From NCBI RefSeq assembly GCF_000382285.1, contig NZ_KB907942.1, positions 1 to 64,000 on the forward strand: a stretch of DNA of 64,000 nucleotides, read 5' to 3'. The notes under the pieces were generated by a model. That model searched no databases. It was not told the DNA's origin and saw only the letters and a list, made by a program, of their open reading frames with translations. Positions 7,795-16,667 of this stretch are shown piece after piece; the first letter of the stretch is position 1, and each line of letters begins with the position of its first letter. The translations under genes were made by a program, and so were the position numbers. This DNA is from Solimonas variicoloris DSM 15731 (GTDB taxonomy: Bacteria; Pseudomonadota; Gammaproteobacteria; Nevskiales; Nevskiaceae).

Positions 7795-8703
7795 ATGTCG
7801 CGTTCCTGGTCACCGTCCGACATTCCGCCGCTCGCCGGCCGCATCGCCGTCGTCACCGGCGCCAATCGCGGCATCGGCCGCGAGCTCGCGACCGCACTGG
7901 CGCGCGGCGGCGCGACGGTCATCGCCGGCTGCCGCGATCTCGCGCGCATGGAAGCCACGATCGCCGCGATCCGCCGCACCGTGCCGCAGGCGCGGCTGCT
8001 GGCGCTGCCGCTCGATCTCGCCGATCTCGCCTCGGTGCGCGCGTTCGCCGCACGCGTGCTCGCCGAGCATCCGCAGCTCGATCTGCTGTGCCACAACGCG
8101 GCGGCAATCATGGTGCCGCAGGGCCGCACGCGCGACGGCTTCGAAACCCATCTCGGCACCAATCAGCTCGCGCCGTTCGCGCTGACCGGCCTGCTGCTCG
8201 ACGCGCTCGGCCGGGCGCCGGCGGCGCGCGTCGTCAGCACCGGCAGTCTCGCCCACCGCCTGACGCCGGGCCTCGATCTCGACGACCCGTATTTCGAGCG
8301 GCGGCCGTACCGCGAGATGGACGCCTACGGCGCCAGCAAGCTCGCCGCGCTGGTCTGCACGTTCGAACTCGAGCGGCGCCTGCGCCGCGCCGGATCGCCG
8401 GTGATCGCGCTCGCCGCGCATCCGGGCTACACGGCGACCAATCCGGACTTCGGTTCGTTCTTCATGCGCCTGTCGACACGCCTGTTCGCGCAGCCGCCGG
8501 CGGCCGGCGTCCTGCCGGCGCTGTACGCGGCGACCGCCGCCGACGTGCGCGGCGGCGACTATTTCGGCCCGTCCGGCTTCAAGGAACTGCGCGGCGCGCC
8601 GGGCCGCGTCGCAGCGCGCGCCGAGGCTCACGACGCCGCGCTCGGCGCGCGTCTCTGGCAGTGGTCCGAACAGGCCACCGGCGTGCGCTACCTGGACGTC
8701 TGA
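7795..8703 (+). CDS. Short-chain dehydrogenase/reductase
   Basis: A 302-residue NAD(P)-dependent Rossmann-fold oxidoreductase. Visible motifs are TGANRGIG (cofactor binding, about residue 20), CHNAA in place of NNAG, the STGS serine segment and YGASK with the catalytic Tyr and Lys. The C-terminal part (AAHPGYTATN) resembles retinol dehydrogenase/WW-oxidoreductase-type SDRs. Arg in the CRDL segment after the second strand suggests NADP(H). The substrate is unknown. It follows the diguanylate cyclase gene by 88 bases. Confidence 0.85.
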   Translation: MSRSWSPSDIPPLAGRIAVVTGANRGIGRELATALARGGATVIAGCRDLARMEATIAAIRRTVPQARLLALPLDLADLASVRAFAARVLAEHPQLDLLCHNAAAIMVPQGRTRDGFETHLGTNQLAPFALTGLLLDALGRAPAARVVSTGSLAHRLTPGLDLDDPYFERRPYREMDAYGASKLAALVCTFELERRLRRAGSPVIALAAHPGYTATNPDFGSFFMRLSTRLFAQPPAAGVLPALYAATAADVRGGDYFGPSGFKELRGAPGRVAARAEAHDAALGARLWQWSEQATGVRYLDV

Positions 8704-8789
8704 GCCGCACCTTGCGCGGACCCGCGGCGCACAGGCTATAGTGCGCGCCACGGCGCCCTTCGGCGCCGTTGCCGTTTTGGAGGTCTGTC

Positions 8790-9245
8790 ATGCATCTGTC
8801 ACTTCGCGCCGGCCTCGCCGCCGCGCTCTGCATGCTGTCCTGCGCCGTCGCGGCCAGCGAGCCGCGCAGCCCGCGCGAGGACGTCGCCGACACCGAGCGC
8901 GCGTTCGCGCGCACGATGGCCGACCGCGACTTCGCCGCGTTCGGCAGCTTCCTCGCCGACGACGCCATCTTCTTCGGCAATGGCTGCGAGCCGCTGCGCG
9001 GCAAGGCTGCAGTGCTGGCCGGCTGGAAAGCCTACTTCGACGAAGCGGTCGCGCCGTTCTCGTGGCAGCCGACGCAGGTCGAGGTGCTCGCGTCCGGCAC
9101 GCTCGCCATGAGCCGCGGACCCGTGCATGATCCCGACGGCAAGCGCATCGGCGGCTTCAGCTCGGTCTGGCGCCGCGAAGCTGCCGGCGTCTGGAAGATC
9201 GTCTTCGACCAGAGTCTGGCGCTGGCACGTTGCCCCGAATCCTGA
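8790..9245 (+). CDS. Exported NTF2-like (DUF4440/SnoaL-type) protein
   Basis: A 151-residue protein with a Sec signal peptide (to about residue 22, VAAS). The mature part fits the cone-shaped NTF2-like fold: an N-terminal helix with ERAFARTMADRDFAAF, then FLADDAIFFGNG and a final strand VWKIVFDQS. Members bind small ligands or act as isomerases; no function can be assigned. A GGAGG site lies seven bases before the ATG. It is 17 bases upstream of the TM2 protein gene and probably co-transcribed with it. Confidence 0.75.
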   Translation: MHLSLRAGLAAALCMLSCAVAASEPRSPREDVADTERAFARTMADRDFAAFGSFLADDAIFFGNGCEPLRGKAAVLAGWKAYFDEAVAPFSWQPTQVEVLASGTLAMSRGPVHDPDGKRIGGFSSVWRREAAGVWKIVFDQSLALARCPES

Positions 9246-9262
9246 CCACCACGGAGAACGCC

Positions 9263-9661
9263 ATGAACGACTCGAAGAGCCATAGCCTGCTGCTCGGCTA
9301 CGTCCTGTGGATCTTCGGTTTCATGGGCGCGCACCGCTTCTACTACGGCCGCCAGATCAGCGGCACGATCTGGTTCTTCACGCTCGGCCTGTTCTTCGTC
9401 GGCTGGATCGTCGACCTGTTCCTGATTCCCGGCATGGATCGCGACGCCGACATCCGCTACCGCAGCGGACCGAAGGACTACTCGGTCGCCTGGCTGCTGC
9501 TGACTTTCCTCGGCGTGTTCGGCATCCACCGCTTCTATCTCGGGAAATGGGTCACCGGTCTGATCTACCTGTGCACCGTCGGCCTGTTCGGCATCGGCAT
9601 CCTCTACGACTACTGGACGCTCAACGGCCAGGTCGACGAGATCAACGCGCACGGCGGCTGA
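9263..9661 (+). CDS. Double TM2-domain membrane protein
   Basis: A 132-residue protein with four predicted membrane segments arranged as two TM2 modules. Each module has the TM2 hallmark: GAHRFYYGR in the first and GIHRFYLGKW in the second, each followed by a Gly-rich helix. TM2 proteins are small inner-membrane proteins of unknown role. The two modules look like an internal duplication. A GGAG site precedes the ATG. Confidence 0.85.
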   Translation: MNDSKSHSLLLGYVLWIFGFMGAHRFYYGRQISGTIWFFTLGLFFVGWIVDLFLIPGMDRDADIRYRSGPKDYSVAWLLLTFLGVFGIHRFYLGKWVTGLIYLCTVGLFGIGILYDYWTLNGQVDEINAHGG

Positions 9662-9809
9662 GCGCGCGTCCGGTTCGCGCATTCGCGGCGGGGAAATCCC
9701 CCAGGCGCGCGCCGAAGGCCTCATCACCGCGGCGAGCCATGACACAATCGGCGCCATTGCAGCCGCCTGCCGGCCGCGTTCCGACTGCATCCGATTGGGA
9801 GTGAAAATA

Positions 9810-11744
9810 ATGAGCGCACCCGCGCCGGCCGTTCCGCAGCTCACGCTGCGCGCGGTCATCCTGTCCATGATCCTGGCGATGATCCTCGCCGCCGCCAACG
9901 CCTATCTCGGCCTGTTCGCCGGCCTGACGATCGCGACGGCGATCCCGGCGGCGGTAGTGTCGATGGCGGTGCTGCGCGTGCTCGGCGGCGGCTCGATCCT
10001 CGAAAACAACATCGTGCAGACCGGCGCCTCGGCCGGCTCGTCGATCGCCGCCGGCGTGATCTTCACGATCCCGGCGCTGATCATTCTCGGCTACTGGCAG
10101 GACTTCAAATATTCGTGGGTGCTGGCGATCGCCGGCCTCGGCGGCCTGCTCGGCGTGCTGTTCTCGGTGCCGCTGCGCCGTTCGATGATCGTCGAGGAAC
10201 CGCTCGCCTTCCCCGAAGGCAAGGCCGCCGCCGAAGTGCTGAAGGCCGGCGAGAATCCGGGCCCCGGCATCCGGATCCTCGCGCTCGCCGGCGCGATCGG
10301 CGCGCTGGTCAAGCTCGCCGCCGCCTCCGGCCTGCGCGCGATCCCGGACGCCGCGATCGGCGCCACGTTCTTCGGCCGCTACTTCGCGTTCATGGGCACC
10401 AATCTGTCGCCGGCGCTGCTCGGCGTCGGCTACATCGTCGGCCTCAATGTCGGCATCGTCGTGGTGTCCGGCTCGATCCTGTCCTGGCAGTTCGCGATCC
10501 CGATCTATCACGCCTTCTTCCTCGACAGCGACCCGGCGCTCGCCGCGCGCATCGCCGGCGCCGACGCGGAAACGGTCGGCTACGCGATCTGGTCGGCGAA
10601 GATCCGCTACCTCGGCGTCGGCACGATGCTGATCGGCGGCATCTGGACGCTGTTCTCGCTGCGCAAGTCGCTGGTCTCCGGCATCCGCTCCGGCCTCGCC
10701 GCCGCGCGCAAGGGCAGCGGCGCCGTCATCGCCGAAACCGAGCGCGACCTGCCGATGAAATGGATGCTGGTCGCGCTGGTGCTGTTCGTGCTGCCGCTGG
10801 CCTTCCTCTACCAGCAGATCGTCGGCCAGTGGTCGGTCGCGATCCCGATGACGATCATCATGATCGTCGCCGGCTTCCTGTTCGTGTCGGTGTCCGGCTA
10901 CCTCGCCGGTCTCGTCGGCTCGTCGAACAATCCGGTCTCCGGCATCACCATCGCCACCATCCTGTTCGCCTCGCTGGTCCTGCTGCTGCTGCTCGGCCGC
11001 GGCTCGCCGATCGGCGCCGTCGCCGCGATCATGATCGGTGCCGTGGTCTGCTGCGCGGCCGCGGTCGGCGGCGACAATCTGCAGGACCTCAAGGCCGGCT
11101 ACATGGTCGGCGCGACGCCGTGGAAGCAGCAGCTGATGCTGGCGATCGGCGCGTTCTCGTGCGCGCTGGTGATGGCGCCGGTGCTGAACCTGCTGGCCGC
11201 CGCCTACGGCATCGGCGCGCCGACGCCGGAACACCCGAATCCGCTCGCCGCCCCGCAGGCGACGCTGATGGCCTCGGTCGCCAAGGGCCTGTTCGGCGGC
11301 CAGCTGCCGTGGACGATGATCGCGATCGGCGCCGTGATCGGCGCGCTGGTCATCGCCCTCGACGAATTCCTCAAGGCGCGCGGCACGCACTTCCGCGTGC
11401 CGGTGCTCGGCGCCGCGATCGGCATCTACCTGCCGCTCGAACTGATGGTGCCGATCTTCCTCGGCGGCCTGCTCGCGCATCTGGTCGAGCGCAAGCACGG
11501 CGTGCGCATCGACGATCACGACGCCAGGGATCGCATCCACCGGCCGGGCACGCTGTTCTCGGCGGGCCTGATCACCGGCGAGGCGCTGACCGGCATCCTG
11601 ATCGCGATCCCGATCGTCGTCTCCGGCCGCGCCGACGTGCTGGCCCTGCCGGCCGGCCTGCAGTTCGGCCAGGCGGTCGGCCTCGTCGTGCTCGCCGCCG
11701 TCGCCTGGCTGCTGTACCGCACCGCCGCCAGGACCAGGCTCTGA
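9810..11744 (+). CDS. OPT-family oligopeptide/metal-chelate transporter
   Basis: A 644-residue polytopic inner-membrane protein with about 14-16 hydrophobic segments. It matches the prokaryotic OPT family: LGLFAGLTIATAIPAAVVSM near the N-terminus, NIVQTGASAGSS, EPLAFPEGKAAAEVL, SGSSNNPVSGI-like GSSNNPVSG and QDLKAGYMVGATPW. OPT proteins import small peptides or peptide-metal complexes with protons. The ATG at 9810 follows GGGAGTGA; an in-frame TTG at 9795 is less likely. A long GC hairpin follows the stop. Confidence 0.9.
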   Translation: MSAPAPAVPQLTLRAVILSMILAMILAAANAYLGLFAGLTIATAIPAAVVSMAVLRVLGGGSILENNIVQTGASAGSSIAAGVIFTIPALIILGYWQDFKYSWVLAIAGLGGLLGVLFSVPLRRSMIVEEPLAFPEGKAAAEVLKAGENPGPGIRILALAGAIGALVKLAAASGLRAIPDAAIGATFFGRYFAFMGTNLSPALLGVGYIVGLNVGIVVVSGSILSWQFAIPIYHAFFLDSDPALAARIAGADAETVGYAIWSAKIRYLGVGTMLIGGIWTLFSLRKSLVSGIRSGLAAARKGSGAVIAETERDLPMKWMLVALVLFVLPLAFLYQQIVGQWSVAIPMTIIMIVAGFLFVSVSGYLAGLVGSSNNPVSGITIATILFASLVLLLLLGRGSPIGAVAAIMIGAVVCCAAAVGGDNLQDLKAGYMVGATPWKQQLMLAIGAFSCALVMAPVLNLLAAAYGIGAPTPEHPNPLAAPQATLMASVAKGLFGGQLPWTMIAIGAVIGALVIALDEFLKARGTHFRVPVLGAAIGIYLPLELMVPIFLGGLLAHLVERKHGVRIDDHDARDRIHRPGTLFSAGLITGEALTGILIAIPIVVSGRADVLALPAGLQFGQAVGLVVLAAVAWLLYRTAARTRL

Positions 11745-11752
11745 TGCCGCGC

Positions 11753-11783
11753 CCCGCGCCGCCGCGTTCAGCGGCGGTGCGGG
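11753..11783 (+). terminator. GC-rich hairpin after the OPT gene, possible terminator
   Basis: Two 13-base arms (11753-11765 and 11771-11783) pair with one mismatch around a five-base loop. No T-run follows, so it is not a classical intrinsic terminator; it may stabilise the 3' end or attenuate read-through into the next gene, whose ATG is 22 bases downstream. Confidence 0.4.
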
Positions 11784-11805
11784 CACGCCCGGCACACTGC
11801 GCGCG

Positions 11806-12585
11806 ATGAACCTCCGCGCCCTCCTCGCCGCCGCCCTGCTCGGCGCCGCTCTCGCCCCGTCGGCACAGGCCGACGCCACGCTCGATTACGTCGACGCCGG
11901 CAACGACGCGCCGCAGGGCCGCCTGTTCGTCGGCGGCGGCAAGCTGCGCATCGACATCGCCTACGCGCCGGGCCATCACTACGTGGTCGTCGACCCGTCG
12001 GCGCGCACGCTGACCCAGATCAACCCGCAGACGCGGACCCTGGCGACGGCCACCGCCGAACAGGCGCAGCAGCTGATCGCCGGAATCGACGGCGCCGCCG
12101 ATCCGGCGGCGCAGCCGCTGCTGCAGCTGGCGCTCGGCGGTCTCGATGCCGAGCAGCGCGCGCAGGCCGAAGCCCTGCTGCGCCAGTCGCGGCGCGAGGC
12201 TGCAATCCCGTACGCGAAGACCGGCGCGCGCGAACGCGTCGCCGGCATTGCCTGCGACGTCTACACGCAGAAACTCGACAGCGGCGAGCCGCGCAGCTTG
12301 TGCCTCGCGCACTACGCGGACCTCGGCCTCGACACCGCCGACGCGCGCACGCTGCAGGCGGCGATCGAGCTGCTGCGCCAGACCGGCGGACCGTGGCTGC
12401 CGCTCGCCAGACTGCCGGGCCTGCCGCTGCGCTACGCCGGCAGCTTCGGCGATCCGGCCTATGCCGGCGCCGGCCGTCTGCGCGCGATCTCGCGCCAGCC
12501 GCTGTCCGCCGCCGTGTTCGCCGACCCGCCCGCTTACCGCATCATTTCGCTGTTCGAGATGCTGGCGCTGCTCGGCGCGCGCTAG
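11806..12585 (+). CDS. Exported hypothetical protein
   Basis: A 259-residue protein with a clear Sec signal peptide ending SAQADA. The mature part begins with a beta-rich segment (LDYVDAG...LFVGGGKLRIDIAY), contains two Cys residues (IACDVY and SLCLAHY) that could form a disulfide, and is otherwise helical and Leu/Ala rich. It somewhat resembles DUF4412-type periplasmic proteins, but I cannot assign a family with confidence. It ends 10 bases from the convergent patatin gene. Confidence 0.65.
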   Translation: MNLRALLAAALLGAALAPSAQADATLDYVDAGNDAPQGRLFVGGGKLRIDIAYAPGHHYVVVDPSARTLTQINPQTRTLATATAEQAQQLIAGIDGAADPAAQPLLQLALGGLDAEQRAQAEALLRQSRREAAIPYAKTGARERVAGIACDVYTQKLDSGEPRSLCLAHYADLGLDTADARTLQAAIELLRQTGGPWLPLARLPGLPLRYAGSFGDPAYAGAGRLRAISRQPLSAAVFADPPAYRIISLFEMLALLGAR

Positions 12586-12595
12586 CCAGGCGCGC

Positions 12596-13561
12596 TCAGG
12601 CCGGCGGCGACGCGCCTGCCGCCGGCGCCGCGGCCGCAGCGCCGCCCGCCGCAACGCCGGTCCACGCGCGAATTTCCGCTTCGTGCGCGCGCACCAGCCG
12701 CCGCCCCTCGTTGATCGCCTCGTCGGCGCGATGAAAGTCCATCAGCGCGAAGTCCTCGAGCCGCGGCTGCAGCGTCACCTCCGGCGGATCGCCGGCCATG
12801 CGCGAGCGCGTCAGGCGGTCCTGCATGATGTTGACGCTGGAGGCGACCGCGTCGAAGAAGCTCGGCGTGTCGCCGCTGCTGCTCTGCAGATAGGTGACGA
12901 CCTTGTGCCAGAAGCTGCGGTTCTTCTCGTCGCGCCGCTCTTCCTCGCCGGCCTCGCGCTGCGCTTCGAGCCGGCTCGCCGCCGACATGTGGCTGCCGAT
13001 CAGCTGCGTGTTGAGATTGACGGCGATGACGACGTCGGCGCCGAGCGCGCGACAGGCCGAGACCGGCACCGGATTGACGAGGCCGCCGTCGAGCATCCAG
13101 CGCTCGTTGTGCTTGACCGGCGTGAACAGGCCGGGAATCGCACAGGACGCCCGTGCCGCCGCCCACACCGGGCCGCGCGTGATCCAGATTTCGCGGCCGC
13201 TCTTCATCTCGGTGGCGACCGACACGAAGCGCTGCGCGAGATCCTCGATGTTCGGATTGGCGTGCTGCTCGTTGAAAAAGCCGAACAGGCGCTCGCCCTT
13301 GACGAAGCCGCCGGAGAACGTGAAATCCATCAGGCCGACGACGTCGCGCACGCTGAGCTTGCGCACCCAGTCGGCGAATTCGCGCAGCTGGCCGGCCACG
13401 TAGACACCGCCGACCAGCGCGCCGACCGAGGTGCCGGCGACGACCTGCGGACGAATGCCCATTTCCTCGAGTTCGAGAATGATGCCGATGTGCGACCAGC
13501 CGCGCGCCGAGCCGCTGCCGAGGGCCAGACCGACGACCGGGACCTGATGTTCGGATTTCAT
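12596..13561 (-). CDS. Patatin-like phospholipase (RssA/NTE type)
   Basis: A 321-residue protein with the patatin fold: oxyanion-loop LALGSGSARGWSHIG at 12-26, nucleophile Ser45 in GTSVG, and the catalytic Asp in DGGLVNP near residue 168. These make up the Ser-Asp dyad of patatin lipases. It hydrolyses acyl chains of phospholipids or related lipids at the inner face of the membrane. A charged, Arg/Glu-rich insert follows the catalytic core and the C-terminus is an Ala-rich tail. No signal peptide is seen. Confidence 0.85.
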   Translation of the reverse strand: MKSEHQVPVVGLALGSGSARGWSHIGIILELEEMGIRPQVVAGTSVGALVGGVYVAGQLREFADWVRKLSVRDVVGLMDFTFSGGFVKGERLFGFFNEQHANPNIEDLAQRFVSVATEMKSGREIWITRGPVWAAARASCAIPGLFTPVKHNERWMLDGGLVNPVPVSACRALGADVVIAVNLNTQLIGSHMSAASRLEAQREAGEEERRDEKNRSFWHKVVTYLQSSSGDTPSFFDAVASSVNIMQDRLTRSRMAGDPPEVTLQPRLEDFALMDFHRADEAINEGRRLVRAHEAEIRAWTGVAAGGAAAAAPAAGASPPA

Positions 13562-13610
13562 GCGCGGATACCGGCGAAGACACTGAGCCTATTGAAACAG
13601 AAAGCCGCGC

Positions 13611-14711
13611 TCACGAGGCTTGCGCGCCGAACAGGTCGGGCTGCAGCTTCGGATCGTCGGCCTCGTGGAAGTTGGCGAGACCGACACCGACCAGCCGGTA
13701 CAGCGTGTCGGGCGCCACGGTCGGATCCTCGGCGATGCGCTCGCGCAGCAGCAGCGCGCAGGCCAGCAGATCCTGCGCCGACGCCGGCGGCTGCGGCGGC
13801 GTCAGGCTGCGCGTGAGGATGCGGAACTCGCGCGTCTTCAGCTTCAGCACCACGGTGCGCGCCACGCGCTCGGTCTTGCGCGCCGCCGTCCACGCCTTGT
13901 CGGCGAGCCGCGCGACGTGCGTGTCGAGCGCCGCCAGCGGCAGATCCTCGGCGAAGGTGTCCTCGGCCGACACCGATTGCGTCGGCCGGTCCGGCTGCAC
14001 CGGCTGATCGTCGATGCCGCGCGCCAGCTCGGCGAGGCGGCGGCCGTAGCGGCCGAAGCGCGCTTCGAGCTGCGCGGCCGGCAGCGCGCGCAGTTCGGCG
14101 ACGCTGCGCACGCCGAGCGCGGCAAGACGTTCGTCCATCACTTTGCCGACACCGGGCAGGCGCGCCACAGGCAGCGGCGCGAGGAAATCGAGCACTTCGC
14201 GCGGACGGACCACGAACAGGCCATCGGGCTTTTTCCAGTCGGACGCTATCTTGGCGAGAAACTTGTTCGGCGCGACGCCCGCCGACGCGGTCAGCGCCAG
14301 GCGTTCGCGGATCTCGGCGCGGATGCGCTGCGCGACTTCGGTCGCCGACGCCAGCTGCTGCTTGTTGTCGGTGACGTCGAGATAGGCCTCGTCGAGCGAC
14401 AGCGGCTCGACCCGATCGGTATGCGCGAGCATGATCTCGCGCACCTGCCGCGAGACGTTGCGGTAGCGCGTGAAGTCCGGCGCCACGAACACCGCCTGTG
14501 GGCACAGGCGCTCGGCGCGCACCGCCGGCATCGCCGAGCGCACGCCGTAGGCGCGTGCCTCGTACGAAGCGGCGCAGACCACCGAGCGCGCGCCGCGCCA
14601 GGCGACGACGACCGGCCGTCCGCGCAGCGCCGGATCGTCGCGCTGTTCCACGGACGCGTAGAAAGCGTCCATGTCGACGTGAATGATCTTGCGGGCACGA
14701 ACCTCGGACAT
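13611..14711 (-). CDS. dinB: DNA polymerase IV
   Basis: A 366-residue Y-family polymerase. The first metal-binding site HVDMDAFYASVEQRDDP and the second, LSLDEAYLDVT, are intact, followed by the thumb with LPGVGKVMDERL and a complete little-finger domain. It carries out error-prone bypass of damaged templates. ATG 14711 gives the normal N-terminus (MSEVRARKIIHVDMD); an ATG seven codons upstream exists. No LexA box is obvious upstream. The C-terminus ends QPDLFGAQAS, near a beta-clamp-binding type QxxLF. Confidence 0.95.
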   Translation of the reverse strand: MSEVRARKIIHVDMDAFYASVEQRDDPALRGRPVVVAWRGARSVVCAASYEARAYGVRSAMPAVRAERLCPQAVFVAPDFTRYRNVSRQVREIMLAHTDRVEPLSLDEAYLDVTDNKQQLASATEVAQRIRAEIRERLALTASAGVAPNKFLAKIASDWKKPDGLFVVRPREVLDFLAPLPVARLPGVGKVMDERLAALGVRSVAELRALPAAQLEARFGRYGRRLAELARGIDDQPVQPDRPTQSVSAEDTFAEDLPLAALDTHVARLADKAWTAARKTERVARTVVLKLKTREFRILTRSLTPPQPPASAQDLLACALLLRERIAEDPTVAPDTLYRLVGVGLANFHEADDPKLQPDLFGAQAS

Positions 14712-14805
14712 GCGCGCGTATGATGCCCGCATCGTTGCGATTCAGGAACGAGACATCGCGCCGGCATCAGGGTATGCAGCGCACAGGCCAGCAGGAAATC
14801 GACGG

Positions 14806-16002
14806 ATGCGGCGACACCGGACGGACGTGAAGCGGACAGCGACGGCAGGCCCATGGCGCGTACTCGCGTTCGGCCTGCTCGCCTGCGCGCTCGGCGCCTG
14901 CGCCGGCCCGCGGCCGCGGCCGACGCCCGCACCCGCATCAGCACCCGCGCCGGCGCCGGCGCCCACGGACACCACGGCCGGTCCGCCGGCGCCCACGGTG
15001 TACGAAGCCGACGTGCGCGGCGAGGTGCCGGCCAGCGGCGTCGTACCCAAGGCCGAGCGCGCCGCCGACGACACCGCGCTCGACCCGACGCATCTCTGCG
15101 ATCAGCGCCCGCCGCAGCTGGAACAGGCGATCGACACGGCGCGGCGCCGCGTCGAGGAAATGGTGTGCAGCGCCTCGACCTGGTTCGACGGCCTGTTCGG
15201 CGACCGCTACTACCTGCACGAGTCGCGGCGCGTCTACGGCAGCATCGAGCTGGCGGAGAACTACTCGCAGTTCTACGGCAACAAGGTGCGCCTGCGCTTC
15301 GATGCGCGCGTCGACCTGCCGAACCTCGACAAGCGCCTGTCGGCCTTCATCGGCCGTGACGACGAGGAAGCCTTCATCAGCGACCGCTTCGACAATACCG
15401 CGCTGCGCAACAACTTCCCGCAGGTCCGCGACCACGACCGCATCTTCGCCGGGCTCGGCTACGCCCTGCCGAGCAACCGCCTGCTGCAGACCAGCTTCCG
15501 CGTCGGTGTGCGCGGGCTCGCCAGTCCGGAAGCCTTCGTGCAGGGCCGCGTGCGCTACCTGCCGTATTCCGACGACCGCAACCTGCTGCAGTTGCGCGCG
15601 ACGCCGTTCTGGACGACCAGCGATCATCTCGGCATCACGCTCGGCGTCGACTACAGCCACGTCCTCGCCGAGAACTACCTGGCGCGCTGGAGCAACGTCG
15701 GCACGTTCTCGCAGTCGATCCATGGCTTCGGCTGGCGCACGACCTGGACGCTGTACCAGGCGCTGCGCTCGATCAAGAGCGGCCTGGCCTACGAGCTGTT
15801 CGTGCGCGGCGAGACCGGCGACGACGTGCCGCTGCACGAGTACGGCGTGCAGACCACGCTGCGCCACCCGCTGCTGAACGAACGCCTGTACCTCGAATGG
15901 GTGCTCGGCTACAGCTTTCCGCGCGAGGACGTCGACGACGACCGCCGCGGCTCGGTGCTGCTCGGCGCCGGCGTGCAGATGCCGTTCGGACAGCGTCGCT
16001 AG
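14806..16002 (+). CDS. Outer-membrane lipoprotein, probable beta-barrel
   Basis: A 398-residue protein with a lipoprotein signal peptide (lipobox LGAC, Cys near residue 32) and then a long Pro/Ala linker. The C-terminal two thirds are beta-rich with repeated amphipathic strands (NKVRLRFDARVDLP, TSFRVGVRGLA, LGITLGVDYSHVL, RLYLEWVLGYSF) and a final GAGVQMPF strand, suggesting an outer-membrane barrel or porin-like surface protein. I do not recognise a named family. The gene is convergent with DUF1328, separated by two strong hairpins. Confidence 0.7.
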   Translation: MRRHRTDVKRTATAGPWRVLAFGLLACALGACAGPRPRPTPAPASAPAPAPAPTDTTAGPPAPTVYEADVRGEVPASGVVPKAERAADDTALDPTHLCDQRPPQLEQAIDTARRRVEEMVCSASTWFDGLFGDRYYLHESRRVYGSIELAENYSQFYGNKVRLRFDARVDLPNLDKRLSAFIGRDDEEAFISDRFDNTALRNNFPQVRDHDRIFAGLGYALPSNRLLQTSFRVGVRGLASPEAFVQGRVRYLPYSDDRNLLQLRATPFWTTSDHLGITLGVDYSHVLAENYLARWSNVGTFSQSIHGFGWRTTWTLYQALRSIKSGLAYELFVRGETGDDVPLHEYGVQTTLRHPLLNERLYLEWVLGYSFPREDVDDDRRGSVLLGAGVQMPFGQRR

Positions 16003-16019
16003 GATCTTCGAGCGGCGGT

Positions 16020-16069
16020 GCCCCGCGCGACGCGGGGCGGTCCGCGGGATGCTCACGCACCCCGCGGAC
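16020..16069. terminator. Two consecutive perfect hairpins between convergent genes
   Basis: Arms GCCCCGCG/CGCGGGGC (16020-16027 and 16031-16038, three-base loop) are followed directly by GTCCGCGGG/CCCGCGGAC (16040-16048 and 16061-16069). They lie between a plus-strand gene ending at 16002 and a minus-strand gene ending at 16090, so they could end transcripts from both sides. There is no T-run, and they might instead be a REP-like element. Confidence 0.45.
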
Positions 16070-16089
16070 GCTCCGCTGTCAGGACATTT

Positions 16090-16254
16090 TCAGGAAGTAC
16101 GGCGACGGCCGAAGATCAGCGAGCCGACGGCCAGTACCAGGAAGACGAGGAACAGGATCTTGCCGATCGACGCGGCGCCGGCGGCGATGCCGGAGAAGCC
16201 GAGGAACGCGGCGATCAGCGCGATCACGAAGAACAGCAGGGCGTAATGCAACAT
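16090..16254 (-). CDS. DUF1328 small membrane protein
   Basis: A 54-residue protein starting [19 protein letters not shown] and ending LIFGRRR. It has two hydrophobic segments with a Gly/Ala-rich turn ([16 protein letters not shown]), the full DUF1328 (YtjA) pattern and length. Such proteins are inner-membrane and stress-associated; the function is unknown. It lies 18 bases after the CsbD gene and is almost certainly in the same operon, a common pairing. Confidence 0.85.
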   Translation of the reverse strand: MLHYALLFFVIALIAAFLGFSGIAAGAASIGKILFLVFLVLAVGSLIFGRRRTS

Positions 16255-16272
16255 GGCGCTCGGCCCTGCCGT

Positions 16273-16491
16273 TCAATGCCGGCGCGGCGGCTCGTCGGCC
16301 GCATCGAGGAAGCGGTCGATCTGGCGCTCCGCCTCGTCGCGGGTCAGGCCGTAGCGCTCCTGCACCAGCCCCGACAGCCGCTCGGCGCTGCCTTCGATGC
16401 GCATCAGTTCGTCGTCGGTGAGCTGGCCCCAGGTCTCCTTGGCACGGCCCTTGAGCTGCTTCCACTGCCCTTTGAGCGTATCGCGGTTCAT
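16273..16491 (-). CDS. CsbD-family stress protein
   Basis: A 72-residue hydrophilic protein starting MNRDTLKGQWKQLKGRAKETWGQLTDDE, the hallmark of CsbD-like general-stress proteins, followed by a longer C-terminal helix seen in proteobacterial members. CsbD proteins are abundant under envelope or osmotic stress; their activity is unknown. GGAGG precedes the ATG. A TTCAG direct repeat lies 83 bases upstream. Confidence 0.9.
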   Translation of the reverse strand: MNRDTLKGQWKQLKGRAKETWGQLTDDELMRIEGSAERLSGLVQERYGLTRDEAERQIDRFLDAADEPPRRH

Positions 16492-16574
16492 GCTGCCTCC
16501 TTTCGCCGGATGGCGATGTGATGGCGAATGTGACGGCGTGTGTGTCCGCCGCGATCTACCTTCGGCGCACGGCA

Positions 16575-16590
16575 CTGAACTCGTCCTGAA
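16575..16590 (-). promoter_or_regulatory. TTCAG-N6-TTCAG direct repeat upstream of CsbD-DUF1328
   Basis: Perfect 10-of-10 match on the coding strand, spacer GACGAG, ending 83 bases before the CsbD ATG. The flanks (GAG before, GCCG after) also resemble those at 6472-6487 and 46289-46304. Confidence 0.55.
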
Positions 16591-16667
16591 CTCCGGCGTC
16601 GACATCCGTCGACAAATGTTCATAATGCGGTTCGCTCGCCTGCGACGACATCGCCCCCGCATTGATC

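Noticed and set aside
9642-11879. 745-codon open frame antisense to the OPT transporter
   Set aside because: Composition is an Asp/Arg/Gln/His-rich mirror of a membrane protein; no ribosome binding site or domain.
14683-14805. Longer N-terminus for the outer-membrane lipoprotein starting inside dinB
   Set aside because: The extension would precede the lipoprotein signal peptide and prevent its function.
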